A DNA stretch of 64,000 nt from Elizabethkingia sp. YR214. GTDB taxonomy: Bacteria; Bacteroidota; Bacteroidia; Flavobacteriales; Weeksellaceae. Of this stretch, positions 1-9,405 are shown piece after piece. A program made the translations under genes and the position numbers. The DNA lies in assembly GCF_003058195.1 (NCBI RefSeq), contig NZ_QBUH01000004.1, forward strand, positions 415,256 through 479,255. The letters run 5' to 3'. Positions within the stretch are counted from its first letter, which is position 1. Each line of letters starts with the position of its first letter. The notes beneath the pieces were generated by a model, which worked only from the letters and a program-made list of their open reading frames with translations, was not told the origin of the DNA and made no database searches.

Positions 1-12
1 CCAATAATATAT

Positions 13-840
13 TTAATCTTCAAAGACGAATTTTCGTTTTTCATTCCTTTTCGGTATCCCATGGATCTTGTCGTACAAATAAGCCAGGACGGTAGGTTTT
101 TTATAAATTCTGCTATATCTGTATCTGGTATTGAAGTGTCTCAGATGTATTTTATAGGCATCGTACCCGATTACAATAAGTAAACATAGACTGATGACAT
201 AAAATACTCTGAACTCCAGATAGTAATAGGTAAGACCAGAGAATACGGCTCCCGCTACATAGGCAATCATAATACTGATAAGCACTTTTGCTCTGGCAAT
301 AAGTTCCGGATTCTTTCTGTACTTTTTATGAGTAAACATAGAAAATAAGATTCCAAGGTCGGTTGTTGTACCTGTAAGGTGGGTTGTTTTTATCGAGAAG
401 TTGGAAATACTTGCAGTAAGACCGTTTTGTAAACCTGTTGCGAATAACATTAGTGCAACCAGATATTCGGTTTCTTCCAGTGTTTTTTGATAATAAAACT
501 GCCCGTAAATACCTACAAATAACAGACACATAATTTCCAGCACAATTGGCATTGCATGTGCAAAATACTTGCTCTTTTTGTTGAAATTTATGACAATAAG
601 GTTGGATAAAAAGCTTCCGAAGAAGAATAGGAAAATCCATCCTCCAACAACTGCAGCTTTAGCCCAGCTTCCCTTACTTATTTCAGCAGCCAGAATAGCA
701 TAGTGTCCCGTTACATTTGAGGTAAATGAGAGAAATATCAATAAAGAGGCTATATTTATAGTACCGGCCGTAAAAGCTGTCAGCGTCCCCAGCCTGATAT
801 TATCTCCCAGTGTCCTGCTGCTACTATAATTCCTTAACAT
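13..840 (-). CDS. DUF1275 (YoaK-family) integral membrane protein
   Basis: The 275-aa protein is mostly hydrophobic, with about six membrane segments. Its N-terminal half (LTAFTAGTINIASLL, then SNVTGHYA) matches the DUF1275/YoaK pattern of a Gly/Asp-rich first helix and a conserved TGN/TGH motif. The family is poorly characterised, and transport has been proposed for some members. The C-terminus is basic and probably cytosolic. It lies 25 bp downstream of the Usp-like gene on the same strand, so the two are probably co-transcribed. The gene is complete, with its stop codon at the window edge. Family assignment is fairly sure; function is unknown. Confidence 0.8.
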   Translation of the reverse strand: MLRNYSSSRTLGDNIRLGTLTAFTAGTINIASLLIFLSFTSNVTGHYAILAAEISKGSWAKAAVVGGWIFLFFFGSFLSNLIVINFNKKSKYFAHAMPIVLEIMCLLFVGIYGQFYYQKTLEETEYLVALMLFATGLQNGLTASISNFSIKTTHLTGTTTDLGILFSMFTHKKYRKNPELIARAKVLISIMIAYVAGAVFSGLTYYYLEFRVFYVISLCLLIVIGYDAYKIHLRHFNTRYRYSRIYKKPTVLAYLYDKIHGIPKRNEKRKFVFED

Positions 841-865
841 TTGTGCGTTTTTTAATCGTTATTAT

Positions 866-1366
866 TTAGCTTCCTGTGCTTGCGAATATCTCCGCAAGTC
901 TTCCTCTTTCCGGTAAGCTCTGAGGAACTTCAACGGAAATTTCTGTGTATTGCAATTCTTTACATTTTCTGATGTAAGGAATAATACTGAATTTTCCTTT
1001 TCCTTTGCTTCTTACAGAAGGAGAGTAGTAAGCTTCCTGAATGTTTGTTGCTTTTACATAATTGTTGAATGTTCTTTGGAAACTTCCTGTGAAAACATCA
1101 CATACAATTTTGTCAATCAGGTGTGAGTATTTGTTTCGAATAATTTCATAAGCATCACAGAATTCCTGTGGTCTTATTTTATTGAAAATTGTGTTTTTGT
1201 TTGTGAACAGGAGATCTCTTATAGAGTCACTCATGTCGTATCCGGAAACAAACAGTATGTTATATTGAGTATTATCTTGTAAAGCGTTTTTTTCCTGTAA
1301 TACTCTTTTCAATATATTTAATGATTCTAGTGAGTAATCGGTGGCTATTAAAATGGTCTTGCTCAT
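866..1366 (-). CDS. UspA-like hypothetical protein
   Basis: This is a 166-aa soluble protein. It opens with a short hydrophobic strand and TDYS (SKTILIATDYSLESLNIL), the usual beginning of universal stress protein (UspA/HUP) domains. A second strand reads YNILFVSGYD. I cannot see the ATP-binding GxxG...GS motif that closes typical Usp domains, so this is a divergent or degenerate member. The basic central stretch KGKGK is unusual for the family. It is the first gene of a likely two-gene unit with the DUF1275 protein and has a promoter-like element about 40 bp upstream. Its biochemical role is not known. Confidence 0.5.
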   Translation of the reverse strand: MSKTILIATDYSLESLNILKRVLQEKNALQDNTQYNILFVSGYDMSDSIRDLLFTNKNTIFNKIRPQEFCDAYEIIRNKYSHLIDKIVCDVFTGSFQRTFNNYVKATNIQEAYYSPSVRSKGKGKFSIIPYIRKCKELQYTEISVEVPQSLPERGRLAEIFASTGS

Positions 1367-1407
1367 AACTTTGGGGTTTGGTTCTGTATTATCTTATTTT
1401 GATGATA

Positions 1408-1415
1408 CAAAACTA
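1408..1415 (-). promoter_or_regulatory. Bacteroidota -7 element (TAgtTTTG)
   Basis: On the minus strand this reads TAGTTTTG, matching the TAnnTTTG -7 element of Bacteroidota promoters. It lies 42 bp before the ATG of the Usp-like gene. I see no good TTTG -33 element at 19-21 bp, so this is tentative. Confidence 0.4.
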
Positions 1416-1523
1416 TACCCACCGTATTAGAAAGACTTTGGAAACAAATTAAAATGTGATTAACGAGATTAAAATGAGATTAGAATTTTAATTTTGATAA
1501 ATTTTTGAAAGCTGTATAAAGAT

Positions 1524-1552
1524 AAAAACCTTACAATTTTGTAAGGTTTTTT
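1524..1552. terminator. bidirectional intrinsic terminator
   Basis: A perfect 12-bp stem (AAAACCTTACAA with TTGTAAGGTTTT) with a 2-nt loop, flanked by A and T runs. It lies 44 bp past the stop of the minus-strand histidine kinase gene and can work in either direction. Confidence 0.8.
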
Positions 1553-1595
1553 AATATGTAAATATAGGCGCTCACAGAGCGATAGATTAGCTTAT

Positions 1596-3005
1596 TTAAG
1601 CTTGTTTTTCCTCGTTTTGTGTACTATAGAAATTAGGAAAGCGAAGTTGTACTGTAGTGCCTTGATTTTCATGTGAGGTTACAATCAGTTCTCCGTGGTG
1701 TATTCTTACAATATTCCGTGCAAGAGGAAGACCAATTCCATAGCCTTCATAATTTTTGGTATTAGATGCCCTGAAGAAAGGGTCATAAATTTTGTTCATC
1801 TCCTGTTCCGGAATACCAATTCCGGAATCTTTTATAATAATGTAAACATCTGTGTCTGTTGCGCCTAGAGAAACTTTTACCTGCTGGAAGTTAGAATATT
1901 TGCATCCGTTACTGATGATGTTTGCCAGAGCGAGATGCAATAGCTGTTCATTCCCCTGTACTTTAAGCTTTTTGGGATTATCAGGAAGCATACTGATATC
2001 AAGGAATATGTTATTTCGGGGATCGATTCTTTTCAGTGTTTCAATAACATCCCAAAGCAACTGATCGGTTCTTACCTTATCAAACTTCTGGATTTTACCA
2101 TCAAATCCGGTCTGGGCGATCATTAATAAGGCTTTGATTTTTTTATCAAGCTTTTCCGCTTCATTTAGAATAATCTCCAATGTATCTTTGTATTCTTCTG
2201 TGGTTCTGTTAATGGAAAGTGCAACATCTGCTTCTCCCATAATAGAAGTGAGGGGAGTTCTTAATTCATGTGAAACATTTCCGATAAGATGATTTTGAGT
2301 TTCGAAAGAAGTCTCAATACGGTTTAGCATATCGTTGAAAGTTTCAACCAACTCGTTAAGCTCCTTATTACCAGGCTGAGGTCCTAGTCGGAGGTGTAAA
2401 TTTTCGGAGCTGATTTCTTTTACCTTACCTGTAATCTTTAATATCGGCTTGAATAAAGTTTTGGATAAATAAAAAGAAAATATCATACTAAAGAATAAGG
2501 AAAGTACAATACATGTAATAAGGGTTCTTTTTAGATATTCCAGATAATAGGCCACATAGTGATTTTTCGCAGAGGCAATCGCTATGTAATTTTTATCATC
2601 AACCCTGAAAGTCTGTCCGATGTAATAAAACTCCTTATCATTATGATTGGCTTCTCCGTTCTTCACAATATTTCTGAAAAAAGAAGAGGGGATATGAACT
2701 TTCTGAGAAATTTTGCTGAAGTTAGAATCTTTCGGAACTGCAAAAACATAATCTTTTTCCATCGGGAGTTCCTCATCGTTCAGGCTGCTGAGAATATAGT
2801 TTTCCGGAAGGTCCAAGTGTTCTTTGCTTTTTTCTATTTGTACAATAGTTGTTGTACGGATTTTAAGTAGTTCATAAAACCGTTGGTGAGAAAAGTTGAC
2901 AATAGAAAAGTAAACTAAACCACTAAAAAGAATAATAATACTGGTAAATACTAGCATTAAGAGTATCATGGTTTTTGTCTGATTTGTGATAACTTTTTTA
3001 AACAT
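1596..3005 (-). CDS. sensor histidine kinase (HAMP-HisKA-HATPase)
   Basis: The 469-aa membrane kinase has a first membrane helix at about residues 12-36, a periplasmic sensor region of about 120 residues and a second helix at about 160-182. A HAMP linker follows. The HisKA box is SHELRTPLTS with the phospho-accepting His, and the HATPase domain shows the N box (NIISNGCKYS), G1 box (DSGIGIP) and G2 box (GYGIGLPLA). This is the architecture of the CusS/ArlS class. It is the second gene of an operon. Its ATG is 3 bp past the stop of the response regulator, so the two form a pair. The signal sensed cannot be read from the sequence. Confidence 0.92.
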   Translation of the reverse strand: MFKKVITNQTKTMILLMLVFTSIIILFSGLVYFSIVNFSHQRFYELLKIRTTTIVQIEKSKEHLDLPENYILSSLNDEELPMEKDYVFAVPKDSNFSKISQKVHIPSSFFRNIVKNGEANHNDKEFYYIGQTFRVDDKNYIAIASAKNHYVAYYLEYLKRTLITCIVLSLFFSMIFSFYLSKTLFKPILKITGKVKEISSENLHLRLGPQPGNKELNELVETFNDMLNRIETSFETQNHLIGNVSHELRTPLTSIMGEADVALSINRTTEEYKDTLEIILNEAEKLDKKIKALLMIAQTGFDGKIQKFDKVRTDQLLWDVIETLKRIDPRNNIFLDISMLPDNPKKLKVQGNEQLLHLALANIISNGCKYSNFQQVKVSLGATDTDVYIIIKDSGIGIPEQEMNKIYDPFFRASNTKNYEGYGIGLPLARNIVRIHHGELIVTSHENQGTTVQLRFPNFYSTQNEEKQA

Positions 3006-3008
3006 CTG

Positions 3009-3713
3009 CTACGGTCTTTTTAGTACATAACCCATTCCAATAACTGTATGGATTAGTTTATTATCCGGATTATCCAGTTTCTTTCTAAGATAGTTTACAT
3101 AAACATCCACAACATTGGTTCCCAGCTCATAGTTTACACCCCATACCGCATCCAGAATTTCCACACGGGAAATAACTTTTTCCGGGTTATTAAGGAAATA
3201 AACCAGTAGTTTATATTCTGTAGAAGTGAGATTAACCTCTTCGCCACCCCGTGTTACCTTTTTAGTGTAATCATTCACCACAAGATCAGAAAATCTGTAA
3301 ATATGCTCTTCATCAGCTTCTGGTTCAGGTGTTTCCGGAATAGTGTTATTACCACTTCTTCTCAGTAATGATTTTATACGGGCGACAAGCTCAATAAACT
3401 TGAAAGGTTTTACCAGATAATCATCGCCACCACTTTCCAGTCCGAGCACTATATTTTCTGAAGTTCCGAGAGCTGTAAGAAAAAGAATTGGTACCTGTTT
3501 ATTGGTTTTTCTGATCTCTTTGCATACATCCAGACCATTCATTTCAGGGAGCATAATATCCAGGATTACAAGATCAAAATCATTAGCTTCCACCAGCTGT
3601 ACACCAGTACGCCCGTCAAAAGCCACTGAAATTTCATAACCTTTTTCCTGAAGTCCTTTCTTTATAAATGATACCACACTGGTCTCGTCTTCGATCAGAA
3701 TAATTTTTTCCAT
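3009..3713 (-). CDS. OmpR/PhoB-type response regulator
   Basis: The 234-aa protein has an N-terminal receiver with the acidic pair IEDE, the phospho-acceptor Asp in VILDIMLPEMNG and the conserved Lys in LVKPFKF. A winged-helix DNA-binding domain follows, with the usual LTSTEYKLL and VDVYVNYLRKKLD motifs. I start it at the ATG at 3713; an upstream TTG at 3719 would add only two residues. It is the first gene of the operon with the adjacent histidine kinase. A short acidic linker (PETPEPEADEE) joins the two domains. Likely targets are unknown. Confidence 0.93.
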   Translation of the reverse strand: MEKIILIEDETSVVSFIKKGLQEKGYEISVAFDGRTGVQLVEANDFDLVILDIMLPEMNGLDVCKEIRKTNKQVPILFLTALGTSENIVLGLESGGDDYLVKPFKFIELVARIKSLLRRSGNNTIPETPEPEADEEHIYRFSDLVVNDYTKKVTRGGEEVNLTSTEYKLLVYFLNNPEKVISRVEILDAVWGVNYELGTNVVDVYVNYLRKKLDNPDNKLIHTVIGMGYVLKRP

Positions 3714-3817
3714 AAGCAATGAATGTTACAAAAATATAAAAATTGAAACGCAAACAAAACCCGGACGCAAATGATATTTGGTGATGAGACCTAAAATATA
3801 ACCAAAGAAAGAAACAG

Positions 3818-4162
3818 CTAGTCCTTTTTCACAAGTAAAATCCAGTCTTCTTCCAGAATTTTGTATCCTTGATTGTAAATAAACCGGTATTCTGAGCCAT
3901 TTTTATAGGTAATAATTTGAGTAATAAAGTTAAAGTCAAAACCTAATGATAATAGTTTTTGATGGGAAATTTTCGTTTTTCCGTCTTTATTGGCATTAAT
4001 CAGGATGCGGTAATTTTTTCTTAACCGGTTATTAATGTTCCGCATCAGGTTGGTGTTGTCTTTATTTTGTCTGTTGTTATAGGCATTCCGACATCCGTCC
4101 GAACAGAATTTTTTATCCGATCGGCCTGATATTTTTTCATCACATTCCAGACAGAATTGCAT
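3818..4162 (-). CDS. small zinc-ribbon protein
   Basis: This is a 114-aa protein. The N-terminal zinc-ribbon has the pattern CLEC, 11 residues, then CSDGC, similar to DUF2116-type ribbons. The rest is basic and Asn-rich, then an alpha/beta segment ending KILEEDWILLVKKD. The ribbon suggests nucleic-acid or protein binding. No catalytic motif is visible and I do not recognise the C-terminal part. It lies about 100 bp upstream of the response regulator on the same strand and is divergent from ssb. It looks like a conserved flavobacterial hypothetical protein. Confidence 0.65.
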   Translation of the reverse strand: MQFCLECDEKISGRSDKKFCSDGCRNAYNNRQNKDNTNLMRNINNRLRKNYRILINANKDGKTKISHQKLLSLGFDFNFITQIITYKNGSEYRFIYNQGYKILEEDWILLVKKD

Positions 4163-4413
4163 GTTTTTTTATTTAATCATTTCAAATATAGTATTTTATT
4201 ATTTTAATTAATCTTTTGTAGTTTAAATAATTATGATTTTTGACAATAAAAAAGGATGTAAAATAAAAATCGTAACTTTTTGATATATAAATTTTTAGAT
4301 TTAGTTAAACGATTACAAATGACTATAAATATTTTTTTACCGCTTAAAACATTGCGTAACTTTCATCTTTGCTACAGAAAATCAACTAAGTTTAATTTTA
4401 AAATCATACAAAC

Positions 4414-4737
4414 ATGTCACTAAGAAACAAAGTTATTTTATTCGGACACACAGGTAAAGACGTAGAAGTAACCCAGTTCGAAAAAGGGATTAAAGCTTCC
4501 GTTAGTTTAGCAACCAATGATTATTATACCAATACTCAGGGCGAAAAGATTGAAGAAACCCAATGGCATAATCTTATTGTTTACGGCAAATTGGCAGAAG
4601 TATTTGAGAAGTATGTTACCAAAGGCAAAGAGATTGCAATAGAGGGAAAGCTGACCTACAGAAGCTATGAAGATAAAGACGGAAATATGCGCTATATTAC
4701 CGAAATCAGAGTAGAAGAACTTCTGATGATGAAATAA
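4414..4737 (+). CDS. ssb: single-stranded DNA-binding protein
   Basis: The 107-aa OB-fold protein opens with MSLRNKVILFGHTGKDVEV. It contains the core motifs ASVSLATNDYY, TQWHNLIVYGKLAEVFEKYV, KGKEIAIEGKL and YRSYEDKDGNMRYITEI, typical of bacterial SSB. It stops right after the OB fold (EELLMMK) and lacks the disordered linker and acidic C-terminal tip used by the housekeeping SSB to recruit partners. It may therefore be an accessory SSB paralogue. It stands alone, divergent from the zinc-ribbon gene and upstream of hisS. A 250-bp AT-rich region precedes it, with a weak CATCTTTG -7-like element at 4364-4371. Confidence 0.88.
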   Translation: MSLRNKVILFGHTGKDVEVTQFEKGIKASVSLATNDYYTNTQGEKIEETQWHNLIVYGKLAEVFEKYVTKGKEIAIEGKLTYRSYEDKDGNMRYITEIRVEELLMMK

Positions 4738-4791
4738 TTAATAATATTCAGCCTGTTGGATGTCTATTACATTTATTTGCCACATTATGCT

Positions 4792-4799
4792 TATTTTTG
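4792..4799 (+). promoter_or_regulatory. -7 element upstream of hisS
   Basis: TATTTTTG is an exact TAnnTTTG match 22 bp before the hisS start codon. The -33 element is not clear (TTTA about 16 bp upstream). Confidence 0.5.
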
Positions 4800-4818
4800 T
4801 GCTTTAGAGAAAAGATAA

Positions 4819-6171
<1,353 letters not shown>

Positions 6172-6173
6172 AT

Positions 6174-6197
6174 AAAACCACCTTAAGGTGGTTTTTT
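6174..6197 (+). terminator. hisS terminator
   Basis: The palindrome AAAACCACCTT/AAGGTGGTTTT is followed by a T run, 3 bp after the hisS stop codon. Confidence 0.85.
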
Positions 6198-6255
6198 GTT
6201 GCATAATATTAATGAAAAATTCATTTTAAATATTCTTACTGATTTTTAAAATGGT

Positions 6256-6263
6256 TATATTTG
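6256..6263 (+). promoter_or_regulatory. -7 element upstream of the DUF5684 gene
   Basis: TATATTTG matches TAnnTTTG and lies 30 bp before the ATG at 6294. No clear -33 element. Confidence 0.5.
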
Positions 6264-6293
6264 GTTTATTAATAATTCTAAATAATCTAAACT

Positions 6294-6734
6294 ATGTTAA
6301 CTATTTTGCAATCGTACGATTCTTCGTACTATGACAACTCAGGCTCCGCAGCTGCAGGAGCAATTTTCGGAATCGGTTTTCTGATTTTTTATATTCTTGT
6401 CTATGTAGCCGTTTGCTTTTGCTGGTATAAGACATTTCAAAAAGCAGGAAGAGAAGATGCGTGGGCAGCATTTATACCTTTTTATAATCTTATTGTCCTT
6501 GTGCAGATTATTAAAAAACCAACTTGGTGGTTTATTTTATTCTTTATTCCGTTTGTCAATTTATACGCTTTATTTATTGCTGGGGATAAACTGGCAAAAG
6601 GTTTTGGAAAAGGAGAAAATAGTACTATATGGGGAGTTATAGCAATATTTACTTCACTATTTGTTAATATGATTGTTCATGCTTTCGGTAGTGATCCATT
6701 TGACTCTTCTTTAATTCCGGATGAAACCGCTTAG
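6294..6734 (+). CDS. DUF5684-type small membrane protein
   Basis: This 146-aa protein has three to four membrane helices. A Ser/Gly/Ala-rich N-terminus leads into the first helix. The motif WYKTFQKAGREDAWAAFIPFYN (read here as WYKTF-KAGREDAW-IPFYN) matches DUF5684, a small membrane family often annotated as signal-peptidase-I-associated. It lacks the Ser/Lys catalytic residues of signal peptidase, so it is not one. It is flanked by its own promoter element and terminator, which makes it monocistronic. Function unknown. Confidence 0.7.
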   Translation: MLTILQSYDSSYYDNSGSAAAGAIFGIGFLIFYILVYVAVCFCWYKTFQKAGREDAWAAFIPFYNLIVLVQIIKKPTWWFILFFIPFVNLYALFIAGDKLAKGFGKGENSTIWGVIAIFTSLFVNMIVHAFGSDPFDSSLIPDETA

Positions 6735-6756
6735 CAGTATAAAGTAAAAATAATGG

Positions 6757-6780
6757 AAACCGCTGATTCAGCGGTTTTTT
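6757..6780 (+). terminator. intrinsic terminator
   Basis: A perfect 9-bp stem, AACCGCTGA/TCAGCGGTT, with a 1-nt loop and a T run follows the DUF5684 gene. Confidence 0.85.
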
Positions 6781-6810
6781 ATTAACTTTAAACACCAAAC
6801 TTATTACAAT

Positions 6811-7629
6811 ATGAAAAATGCAGTTTCATCTTTATTTATGATTGCTGTACTGGTACTTTCCTGTAAGAAACAGGAAAAAGTACAGGGAACAGATATACCA
6901 AAAGGATATAGCCTGATTATACTAAAACAAGATTCTGTTATTTACAGTGATTCTATAAAGGCTACAGATTCACTTACCATTGCTTATTCAGACAGAATTT
7001 TAGTTTTTCCGGATATAAAAGAAAAAGCTATTCTGGATTCATTATATCCGTTTATAAAGCCTGTAAGTTATTCCAAACCGGATTTGGAGGCAGCTGCTAA
7101 AAAAGCCGCTGAGGGTCTTTTTACTAAAATCAAAAAGGATTATCTGGCCGGAGGTGTAGTTCTTGGAAATAAATGGTACGAGGATAATTCTATGCGTCTG
7201 AGAAGCTTTACCAATAATTATCTTTCTATAGAATATACATGGGCAAGTTATATGGGGGGAGCTCATGATAACTATGGCTTTATGGAAAAGGTTTTTGATT
7301 TAAAAAGTAACAGACAACTAGTACTGTCAGATATTACCTCGATGCCTAAAAGCAAGCTTGAAAAACTACTGATGAAAAATGTAGATAAAATACCTACAGG
7401 AACAGAGAATGGGGAAGGAGCTGTAAAAGTTTCAGATGGATTGTTATTCGATAAAGTAACAGTAAATGATAACTTCTATTTTGATGATAAAAATCTGTAT
7501 TTCCATTATAGTCCCTATGAAATAGCAGCTTTTGCCGCCGGAGATATTACAATTCCTGTTTCGTGGAAAGAATTGGAAGGAACCATTAATCCGGAATTTA
7601 TGAAAAGAATGAAAATTAATACGAAATAG
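6811..7629 (+). CDS. DUF3298/DUF4163 (RsiV-like) lipoprotein
   Basis: This is a 272-aa predicted lipoprotein. The signal peptide ends at LVLSC (lipobox, Cys at about residue 18). A middle domain contains YTWASYMGGAHDNYGF, and the end domain reads NFYFDDKNLYFHYSPYEIAAFAAG. Both are hallmarks of the DUF4163-DUF3298 pair found in RsiV and in lysozyme-binding or anti-sigma ectodomains. No transmembrane or anti-sigma part is present, so here it is a stand-alone envelope lipoprotein. The next gene follows after 7 bp, probably in the same transcript. Ligand unknown. Confidence 0.75.
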   Translation: MKNAVSSLFMIAVLVLSCKKQEKVQGTDIPKGYSLIILKQDSVIYSDSIKATDSLTIAYSDRILVFPDIKEKAILDSLYPFIKPVSYSKPDLEAAAKKAAEGLFTKIKKDYLAGGVVLGNKWYEDNSMRLRSFTNNYLSIEYTWASYMGGAHDNYGFMEKVFDLKSNRQLVLSDITSMPKSKLEKLLMKNVDKIPTGTENGEGAVKVSDGLLFDKVTVNDNFYFDDKNLYFHYSPYEIAAFAAGDITIPVSWKELEGTINPEFMKRMKINTK

Positions 7630-7636
7630 ACCTTTT

Positions 7637-8080
7637 ATGCAAAATTACCAGAATCATAAACGTTATTATCTGCCACATCATTTTATATTTTATCCAGTAG
7701 GACTTATTCTGTTCGGTATATCTCTTTATCATATGGGATATTCATTGGGGAATAATAATGGCGAGTTCTGGATGTGGTTTGTACTTTCGGGAACAATCTT
7801 CCTAATTATATGGGTCGCTTTTATGATGAGACAGCATTATGCACTGACATTGCAAAACAGAATTGTTGTAGATGAGGTGAAGTTCAGGTACTTTCGGTTA
7901 ACCGGAAAAAATATAGATGATATTGGCTATATATTCAGCGATTCTCAATTATTTGCATTAAGATTTGCTAACGATAATGAATTTTCAGGACTTGTAGAGG
8001 AGGTTATCTCAGAGGATCTGAACGCAGACCAGATTAAGAAACGTATAAAAAACTGGAAAGCAGATAACAGAAGAGTTTAA
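7637..8080 (+). CDS. small membrane protein (DUF6526-like)
   Basis: A 147-aa protein beginning QNYQNHKRYYLPHHFIFYP. Two membrane helices (about residues 18-36 and 47-65) are followed by a soluble C-terminal domain with alternating strand and helix. The opening QNYxNH...HFIFYP resembles the Bacteroidota family DUF6526, from memory. It lies 7 bp after the DUF3298 lipoprotein and before a terminator, so it closes a two-gene unit. The role is unknown; an envelope function is likely from its topology. Confidence 0.6.
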   Translation: MQNYQNHKRYYLPHHFIFYPVGLILFGISLYHMGYSLGNNNGEFWMWFVLSGTIFLIIWVAFMMRQHYALTLQNRIVVDEVKFRYFRLTGKNIDDIGYIFSDSQLFALRFANDNEFSGLVEEVISEDLNADQIKKRIKNWKADNRRV

Positions 8081-8087
8081 AGAAACT

Positions 8088-8118
8088 AAAAGACTTCACA
8101 GAGATGGAGTCTTTTTTT
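8088..8118 (+). terminator. intrinsic terminator
   Basis: The 8-bp stem AAAAGACT/AGTCTTTT with a 12-nt loop and T run lies 7 bp after the DUF6526-like gene. Confidence 0.75.
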
Positions 8119-8119
8119 G

Positions 8120-8127
8120 TACCTTTG
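8120..8127 (+). promoter_or_regulatory. -7 element (TAccTTTG) of the lipid kinase gene
   Basis: TACCTTTG sits directly after the preceding terminator and 13 bp before the ATG at 8141. This supports that ATG over the upstream in-frame TTG at 8117, which would lie upstream of this element. Confidence 0.6.
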
Positions 8128-8140
8128 GCCTTTCAAAATC

Positions 8141-8992
8141 ATGGACGCAGTATTTATCATCAATCCGTTTTCGGCAAAAAAAAATTATAAAGATTTTTTA
8201 GAAAAGCTTCAGCAAAAATATCCTGAGGCTAATTTTATGATTTCTAAGTCGATAGAAGATACTCATCGGTTTATTGATGAGAATTTTGCTTCCACAGAAG
8301 TTTTTGTGGCTGTAGGTGGGGATGGTACTATTTCTACCGTTGCCCAAAAACTAATTAATACAGACAAAATTTTGGCTGTTTTTCCTGCCGGTTCAGGAAA
8401 TGGTTTTTCTAATGAAACCAATTTCACCAAAAATATAGACGCCCTTCTTCAAAAGATTAAGCAGAAGAAGTTTCATAAGATTGACACTTTTACCGTAAAT
8501 GGTAATTTGTCTATTAATGTATCGGGAACTGGATTTGATGGAGAGGTTATTAAAAAATTTGAGAAAACCAGTCGTGGTTTTACCAATTACATTAAGGTTA
8601 CTGTAAAGACCTTTTTTATTTTCAAATCTATTAAGGTAGAATTTGAAGATAAATACAAGCAGTATAACGGAAATTACCTGATGTTGAATGTAGCCAATAC
8701 ACGTCAGTTTGGGAATAATGCTTATATCGCTCCTCATGCTGATTATAGTGATGGCCTTGTAGATATAGTATTGGTTAAAAAATTCCCGTTATGGCATTCT
8801 TTAGCATTTGCATTCAGAATGTTTACAAAAAACCTGAAAGAAAACGAATACCTGACTTACTTTCCGGTATCTGACCTGAAATTTAGTGTCAGAAATTCTA
8901 AAGCCTGGCATTTGGACGGAGAAGGAGTAGAAATTGATTCTCCGATAGAAATAAAAGTTTTACCTCATAGCCTTAATATATTAGTCGATTAA
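8141..8992 (+). CDS. diacylglycerol/lipid kinase family protein
   Basis: This 283-aa DAGK-catalytic-domain protein probably phosphorylates a lipid such as diacylglycerol or a sphingoid base. Visible motifs are the N-terminal FIINPFSAKK, the nucleotide-binding VAVGGDGTISTVAQ and the FPAGSGNGFSNE loop. The C-terminal beta-sandwich ends with the conserved WHLDGEGVEI. I chose the ATG at 8141 because homologues begin at this point and a promoter element lies just upstream. It is convergent with the HxlR gene. The lipid substrate cannot be told from sequence. Confidence 0.9.
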   Translation: MDAVFIINPFSAKKNYKDFLEKLQQKYPEANFMISKSIEDTHRFIDENFASTEVFVAVGGDGTISTVAQKLINTDKILAVFPAGSGNGFSNETNFTKNIDALLQKIKQKKFHKIDTFTVNGNLSINVSGTGFDGEVIKKFEKTSRGFTNYIKVTVKTFFIFKSIKVEFEDKYKQYNGNYLMLNVANTRQFGNNAYIAPHADYSDGLVDIVLVKKFPLWHSLAFAFRMFTKNLKENEYLTYFPVSDLKFSVRNSKAWHLDGEGVEIDSPIEIKVLPHSLNILVD

Positions 8993-9008
8993 TCGATTAG
9001 CTACAAGA

Positions 9009-9320
9009 TTATCTCAGATTTTCTAGTTGTTGAAAGACAGGAAGCATTTGTTTTCCTCTTTCAGATAGTGTGTATTCTATATGCAGAGGTTTTAATTTAA
9101 TAGTATTTTTAATCAACAGCCCTTCAGCTTCTAATTCCTTTAGTGCTGTGGCAATACTTTGTTTATTAGATCCTTCAATTTGTCTCAGTAAACTACTAAA
9201 CCTTAGTGGTCCTTCTATTGCCAGCCGAAAAATCTGTGGCTTCCATTTTCCTGATAATAGCTTCAAAAGTTCTTCTGCAGGACAACATTCATGATTTTTA
9301 TTGTTACTATTAGTAGTCAT
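9009..9320 (-). CDS. HxlR-family transcriptional regulator
   Basis: The 103-aa winged-helix protein has the HxlR pattern. An N-terminal Cys pair (ECCPAEELLKLLSGKWKP) is followed by LRFSSLLRQIEG, IATALKELEAEGLL and IEYTLSERGKQMLPV. Many HxlR regulators sense electrophiles, disulfide stress or aldehydes through an N-terminal cysteine, and the Cys here occupies that place. It is divergent from a DsbA-like gene across an 85-bp gap, so the natural inference is that it controls that gene and itself. The operator is not obvious. Confidence 0.92.
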   Translation of the reverse strand: MTTNSNNKNHECCPAEELLKLLSGKWKPQIFRLAIEGPLRFSSLLRQIEGSNKQSIATALKELEAEGLLIKNTIKLKPLHIEYTLSERGKQMLPVFQQLENLR

Positions 9321-9334
9321 ATTTTTTTGACTTA

Positions 9335-9365
9335 TTGCTATTTAAGATTAACTGCTACAATTTTG
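9335..9365 (+). promoter_or_regulatory. promoter of the DsbA-like gene
   Basis: TTG (9335-9337), 20 bp, then CAATTTTG (9358-9365), one mismatch to TAnnTTTG. It lies 40 bp before the ATG at 9406 in the shared HxlR/DsbA intergenic region. A minus-strand TATTTTTG at 9378-9385 could serve the HxlR gene. Confidence 0.45.
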
Positions 9366-9405
9366 TATAACAGAAATCAAAAATAAATAAATTAAATTTC
9401 ATGAT

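Noticed and set aside
6294..6734. Signal peptidase I identity for the DUF5684 protein
   Set aside because: No catalytic Ser or Lys motif; it is only a small membrane protein.
8117..8140. TTG start upstream of the lipid kinase
   Set aside because: It lies in the terminator tail and promoter; the family start fits ATG 8141.
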